A stretch of DNA of 64,000 bases, from the NCBI GenBank assembly GCA_023614405.1, contig CM042687.1, positions 263,481,480-263,545,479 of the forward strand, written 5' to 3'. The notes under the pieces were generated by a model that saw only the letters and a program-made list of their open reading frames with translations, was not told the origin of the DNA and made no database searches. Below, piece by piece: positions 58,618 to 64,000 of this stretch. Position numbers and translations under genes: made by a program. Numbering within the stretch: position 1 is the stretch's first letter; each line of letters starts with the position of its first letter. The stretch is from Avena insularis (lineage: Eukaryota > Streptophyta > Magnoliopsida > Poales > Poaceae).

Positions 58618-60039
58618 TGATGACTGCAAGTGCACAAATCGTTTGTAGCTAGTTTAGAAATAAAGATACCGATCCCACATGGAGCAGGAGTCTTAAGTCT
58701 AATAACTCTTGAAATAAATACTAAAAATAGAAATGCTAAATAAAGTTCTAAGTGACAAGATAAATGCAAGTATTGTGTAAAAAGGTGCTTCTGGGTATTG
58801 GTATAAGAGAACAATGTGTAAAATAAACAAAACTGAATACAAAAAGTAAGTATCGCGTATGTAAAAGAGATTTGAAACTTCAGTGGGAAAAAGCATTCTC
58901 AGAGATTAGCGGATACACCACTAGCATTATAAAGGGATAAGGTAAATATTATTATCATGACTATTATAAACTATGTATGTGTGGGAGGAACTTCGTATTT
59001 GGATAAATAGGCAGCAACTACTGCTCACATCATCCTCATAACCATAGCAGACAGCAATAAACATCAATTGAATTACTGTGCTATTAAGGGACTTAATCCC
59101 GCAGGACGTATCCCATGGCATGGATAGTGTTTTGTTAGTTTCCTCGGTTCCCATGTTGATACGTAAGAAGTGCCAACAGTTTTATAGTCATTGTAAGTGC
59201 TAACACACCTCCGTCTACCAACACGTAGTTCCCTCCATCAAGTCCCCACAAGAGGCAAATATTGAGAGGTCGACTTCTCCCAACATCAAGATAAAGACAA
59301 TCTAACACATGGTCACAACGATGAATATCATAATAAACTTTATCCTATTTCAATCTCATGCTAGGGTTTCTCCATCTCCTCAAGAACTAATGATCTACTC
59401 AGACATGGAGGCAATCAACATCACGCAAAAGTAATGAAATCTATCATAGATGAATAGTACTTGTATAAATCCATAACGAGTACGGAAATTACAACAACAT
59501 ATAGACAAGATGTAGATGAGATGGATGGAGATGGTGGTGATGCAACGGTTGATGATGAAGATCGATGCCTTAGCCTCCTAGATATGCGTAGGGTGAAGAT
59601 GGATCCCCGATGGATGAGTTCCCCCTCCAGATGCCTTCTGGAGGTGAGGTTTCGGTGATTTCTGGGTGTTTTGTATGTCGTCTCACCAATCTAGTTGCAC
59701 GGGGTGAAACTATTTGAGGAGGCGATGTTGGCGCCAACTATACGGCCGAAAAATTTATTCCCGCTGTATAGTTGGTCGTTAAACCTTCTGTATCCTCCAA
59801 TTTCTTAGGGTTTTCTTCTAGTGTTATTAATATTTCCCAAATAAGCAATTTACATTGTTTTTGGCTCCTTTTCACTCCAATATAACTGGTCCAAAAATTG
59901 TGTCCATTGTATCCATCATCTGATCCGATCCTGGTGAAAATAAACATAAAAAATGCGCGCGAATGCCATAAAATACCAAGATCCTACCACTACAATGAAA
60001 AATAATAATCTAAAACATGATGTAAATATGCACTCATCA
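58618..60039 (-). repeat. G3 5' LTR
   Basis: 1422 bp. In element direction it starts TGATGAGTGCATATTTACATC at 60039 and ends TTGCAGTCATCA at 58618, with terminal inverted repeat TGATGA/TCATCA. It precedes the primer site. The 3' LTR is not in the window because the element is truncated at 41926, so no target duplication can be checked. No gene is seen in it. Confidence 0.75.
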
Positions 60040-60181
60040 GGACCCCCGTGGCCGCCGCTTCGATAGCAGCTGGTTTGTTCACAAACGCGGACGAGGTCGT
60101 CGTGCCTGTGAGGGCAGCTAGTTGTTTCTCCTTTATGAGGAGCAAGGTGGTAGCATGCGCAGCGATGGCCATGGCGGTGAA
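60040..60181 (-). other. GC-rich coding-like island between two LTRs
   Basis: 142 bp, clearly GC-richer than its neighbours. On the minus strand it is open throughout, with AHATTLLLIKEKQLAALTG and VNKPAAIEAAATGV. I do not recognise the protein. It may be a captured gene or transposase fragment left between the G3 LTR and the next LTR. Confidence 0.35.
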
Positions 60182-60762
60182 TGATACGTCCAATTTGCAT
60201 CACCATTCTATATCATAATTTGCCTCTATTCATTTATATATGTCTTATTATGAGGTATTACTTATGTATTTTCTACTGTTTATGCATGTTGGATGATTCT
60301 TGGAGGATGAACTCCCGGAGTTTGGATTCTGATGGAAAAGAAGGCGTTTTGATGCAATTTCGCGAAGATCAGAAAAATACCAGAAAAATATGGGAAAATA
60401 TTTTTTTTCCAGAAGATTGAGGAAGCTAGAAGGAGGAGCGAAGAAGGGCCACAGGGGGCCCACCCCCTAGGAGCGGGCCCACATGACCCCGCGCCTAGGG
60501 AAGGTGTGGCCCACCTGCCTGGCTCCCGACTCTACCCCTTCGCCAATATCTTCCCTATGGAACCCTAATACGAGGGGGCGACCACAGATAGATTTCCGCC
60601 ACCTCTGCGGGGCGGAAAACACCGAGAGAGAAAGATCTCTCCGACAGACAGATTTCTACCGGGGTAATTCCTTCCCGGAGAGGGGAGATCGTTGCCATCA
60701 ACATCGTCATCTAGCTAGGCTTCATCGGGATCATCATCATCATCATCATCCACGCCATCACT
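60182..60762 (+). mobile_element. LTR fragment of a TGATACGTCC family
   Basis: It starts TGATACGTCCAATTTGCATC, a common Triticeae Gypsy LTR terminus. It continues with a GC-rich GGGCCCACCCCCTAGG stretch and a (CAT)n run near 60730-60750. It stops where a second LTR in the opposite direction begins (about 60763). An alternative view is one 2.1 kb LTR to 62295, with TGATACGT/ACGTATCA ends. Confidence 0.55.
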
Positions 60763-62295
60763 TGATGGTGCTCGACGTAGCACTTTGTTGGTAACCCCAA
60801 GCGCAGGGTGTGAAGAGCAAGCAGCAAGTTTTCCCTCAGTTGAGACCGAGGTTATCGAACCAGAAGGAGGAAGGAAACATCACACAAGTGTTGCAAACAA
60901 TGTGGAGACCTGCACAATACAAACTCAAGACTTTGCCCCAACAAACAGTGAGGTTGTCAAGCTCACCGGTTTGCTGTAACAAAGGATTAAACATATGGTG
61001 TGGAAGGTAATGGTTTGCAGCAAGTAAACAAGTAACAGTGGAAGATGTATTAATGGTAAAGATTGGACCGGAGTCCATAGTTCACTAGAGGTGCTCTCCT
61101 TAGATAAACAACATGGCATGAACGGTAAACAAATTACAGCAGGGCAATTGACAGGAACTGAGCAAGGCATAACAATGCAATTACTAGTTATAAAGATCCT
61201 ATGAGGTTGATTGGGCAATACAACAAGATACATAGACCGCCATCCAACTGCATCTATGACTAGAAGTCCACCTTCAGGTTATCATCAAACGCCCTCCAGT
61301 ATTAAGTTGCAGGCAACCGACAACTGCTTTAAGCAAAGTGTGTAAGGTAAACAGTCCACATGTTCCATGAACAAGAGACCGTTGTTTTCTCCCTAGTAGC
61401 AACAACACATCTACAACCGAAGATATTATTGTCACTTCCCTTAGAAACTAGAGGCATGAACCCACTATCGAGCATAAATACTCCCTCTTGGAGTCACTAG
61501 CAACTACTTGGCCAAGATAACCACTAGCAACGGAGAGCATGCAAGATCACAAACAACACAGACATGATAGAATCATAAAGACAAAACCATTAATCAAACC
61601 AACATAATAATCTAAATATCCATCGGATCCCCGCAAACACAACATGCATGATTACAAATAGATTAGATCTTGATCATGAACGGAGCTCACAAGATCTATA
61701 CATGAAAGCACAAAGGAGGAGATACAACCATATAGCTACTAGATGGACCCATAGTCCAAGGTGGAACTACTCACGCATCATACCGGAGAGAAGGCCTCCA
61801 GGATGATCTCCACTCCGGCAGGGTGCCGGGAAGAACTTCAGATCCCCCAGATCTAGGGACGATGGTGGAGGCGGCTACAGACGGTTTCGTGGAGATTTGA
61901 TCGGGTACTCAGGGTTTCTGCATCGGGGGCTTTTTATAGGCGAAGGGAGAGACCGAGGAGGCAGCAAGGGCGACGAAACCCTATCCAGACGCGGGGTGGG
62001 GCCCACCCGCGTCTGGGGTGGGTCTGGCCCCTCTGTTCGGCCCCTCCGGCTCTCTTGTTCCCCATGTAAAGTAATTGACTTTGTCCTTTGTCCCGTCCAA
62101 TTCAGAGAATATTTCTTTACTAACTTTTCTGAAACCAAAAAAGAGAAAAGCAGGCATCCGCCTTTGTTGCAACTTGTTAATAGGTTAGTACCAGAAAACA
62201 TGTAAAAAGCACCTCAAAGTGTAGGCAAGCAAAGAAAAGTAGATACTAAACAAGCATGGAGCATCAAAAATTATAGATATGTTTCCAACGTATCA
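60763..62295 (-). mobile_element. 3' LTR of a TGATACGT Gypsy element
   Basis: On the minus strand it starts TGATACGTTGGAAACATATC at 62295 and probably ends GCACCATCA at 60763 (about 1.53 kb). A TATA box CCTATAAAAA lies at 61940-61931. A purine tract (AAGCTTGGGGATGT, 62309-62296) lies just outside its start, so the body of the element lies to the right. No gene is seen. Confidence 0.6.
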
Positions 62296-63201
62296 ACATC
62301 CCCAAGCTTAACTCCTGCTCGTCCTCGAGTAGGTAAGTGATAAACAGAATAATTTTTGAGGTGGCATGCACCCTCACAATAAAAATCCAACCATTTGCAA
62401 GCATTGAAAGCTAGGATCAAAGAACTCTAAACATGTGCATGAAAGATGGATCTCTAACAATAGGACATAGTAACTTTGCATGCAACATGACAAGCTACAA
62501 ACAAAGATCATGAATAACATGCATTGAAAAATGTTTGTTTGTTTCAAATACATAAAACATCCCTCATAGAGTAGCAATATAGATGCATAGGACACCTGCA
62601 AAGTTCACAAGGGTGACTAGAAACAAGTAGCTCAATAGAAAGTAATAACACAATATGCATCAATTAATAAGCTTTGGAACACTGCACACAGAATGACAAC
62701 TATGCTCTCTTAATGGTGCCTAAAGGTAGAAGGTGAAGACTCAAAAGTGGTGGAAGAAAGGCCTTTTTCTAAAGGTAGCAGGGATTACAAGTTTCAAAAA
62801 GAGCTTCCAAAAATTATGGTACTTGGTAGCTTTCAGCTCTCATTGCCCCTATCATAAGCATCTTGAAGTGGTTAAGGTTAAAGTGGCAAAGCTGGAGTAT
62901 ATGCTTGACAAAGTATAAGTTGGCAATCTCATGTCCCTTGAATACGAGGGCCACACCTCATGCATAGTCAAGTTTGGGTACATGTAAGTTCTTGTCACTG
63001 TAAGTATTTGCATATCATTGAGAACCGCCAACGGGGTACCCCTTGCACATGGTACAGGAGCTTTCCCATAACCAAAATGACAAGGCAAGCATACAATGAG
63101 CATCTCAGGAATCTTTTTTATTTACCATATGCATAGATTTTTATTGAGGATGCTTCATAGATAGCCCATTATGGTGATGCTGCAAGTTTCCACCATGATT
63201 A
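62296..63201 (-). other. Non-coding 3' internal part of the TGATACGT element
   Basis: This follows the polypurine tract and the CTCGAGGACGAGCAGG motif (minus strand), as in Triticeae Gypsy elements of this type. It contains no supported frame. It is cut at 63201 by an Angela-like LTR. Confidence 0.5.
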
Positions 63202-64000
63202 TGAAGGGTTTCGCAGCATAGTAAATCAAAAAAATTCTACGGATGCGAACGGGAAAGCCAAGATCTAATCTAGGAGATGCAAACGACGAGGGGGATAGAT
63301 GAGATCTTCATACCCTTGAAGATTCAAGACAGCGAACGCTCGATTTAACGTGGGTGATGTAGTCGTACTCGCTTCTCCTCCTCGCGATCCGATCCGATCT
63401 AACACCGCAAGTGGCGATGCCTCCGAGATATGCACACGTGCGGCACCTCGACGTCTCCTCCTTCCTAGGTCCAGCAAGTAGGGTGGAGAGATGGATTGGA
63501 TATGTAAGCGATCGCTGTAAGCGGTGGAGAGTTTCCAAGGCAGGCTTCGCCACGCTGCAATGGGAGGAGAGAGAGAGGAGGGGCAGCAGGGAGGCTAGGG
63601 TTGTGGAGGAGGTGTGGGAGGGGTGCGCCCCTAGCCCTCTTTATATAGAGGGGTGGGCGGCTGGCCCTTGCCCCTCCCCCAAGCTCTAGGCCGGCGGCCA
63701 AAGGAGGGAGGAGTGGGGGGAAAGTCCCCCCCTTCTAGAAGCTCCCCTAGGGTTTCCCTAGGGTTTGGCCGGCTAGGCCCTATGGGGCCTTGTGCCCCTG
63801 GCCCAATGCGTCCAGGGCACTCCCTCATAGGCCCACGCCCCCTCCCGACAAGTGGGGCCACGTTGGTCCCATTCCGGAAGGTTCTAGAAGCTTCCGATAC
63901 AATACCGATTAACCCGAAACAATTCCGAACTCCAAAAACTGCATTGCCTTATATGAATCTTATTCTCTGGACCATTCCGGAACCTCTCGTGATGTCCTGG
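63202..64000 (-). mobile_element. Angela/BARE-like Copia LTR, 3' end, runs out of window
   Basis: The plus strand starts TGAAGGGTTTCGCAGCATAG, the reverse complement of the C2 LTR end. About 800 of ~1700 bp are present. Left of it there is no tRNA primer site, so this is a 3' or solo LTR of a minus-strand element. The target duplication should be GATTA (63197-63201). A TATA-like CTATATAAAGAGG (minus) occurs near 63650-63638. It is clearly diverged from C2, so it is a different insertion. Confidence 0.85.

Noticed and set aside
60720..60760. (CAT)n run considered as a possible repeat-array or CRISPR-like structure
   Set aside because: It is a simple trinucleotide run in an LTR; there are no spaced repeats anywhere in the window resembling CRISPR, and the DNA is eukaryotic.
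1..64000. tRNA or rRNA genes
   Set aside because: The only tRNA-like signals are primer-binding sites of retrotransposons (11990, 53290, 58590); no cloverleaf or rRNA segment was recognised by eye.

Overview
This window is plant nuclear DNA, almost certainly from a Triticeae grass (wheat, Aegilops or barley type). The reasons are the LTR-retrotransposon families (Angela/BARE-like Copia, Sirevirus/Maximus-like Copia, Gypsy elements with 4-6 kb LTRs), the Stowaway MITEs beginning CTCCCTCCGT, and one intron-containing gene in a sea of nested repeats. I could run no searches; family names rest on recognised termini, primer sites and protein motifs.

Layout. (1) 1-690 is the end of a long Gypsy LTR, inserted in the reverse-transcriptase region of a Sirevirus-type Copia element (C1) that runs to 6813. 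C1 carries broken RT/RNase H, an additional env-like/plant-transposon-protein gene, a cluster of polypurine tracts and a 1.37 kb LTR full of CCGGTAGTACCGG-type near-palindromes. (2) C1 sits in the 5' LTR of a non-autonomous Gypsy-like element (G1, 6814-28698) with about 6.0 kb LTRs, a tRNA-iMet primer site and only 2.2 kb of internal DNA, which encodes a protein with five CCHC zinc knuckles. (3) The 3' LTR of G1 is split by an Angela-like Copia element (C2, 19844-28376; 5-bp duplication CATTC). (4) 28699-37200 is the low-copy island: a 211-bp tandem duplication, then a minus-strand eight-exon gene (29826-33855) for a GPI-anchored SPARK-domain protein like Arabidopsis At1g61900, with two Stowaway MITEs in its introns, then a decayed LINE. 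(5) 37200-41600 is an old Copia LTR remnant holding a 4.02 kb solo LTR (37544-41565, duplication GTTAG). (6) 41926-60039 is a truncated Athila-like Gypsy element on the minus strand (G3). Its gag-protease interval holds a Stowaway MITE, which holds a complete chromodomain Gypsy element (G2, 43438-57391, duplication GGAAA). (7) 60182-64000 holds LTR fragments of two TGATACGT families and the 3' end of another Angela-like LTR that leaves the window.

The only host gene is the SPARK/GPI protein. All other coding DNA belongs to mobile elements and is mostly interrupted by stops or frameshifts. The most unusual points are a probable internal promoter plus spliced leader for the C1 env-like gene, the five-knuckle protein of G1, an extra coiled-coil/acidic gene upstream of gag in G2, recurring splice-donor motifs inside long LTRs, and a 12-nt micro-exon in the host gene.
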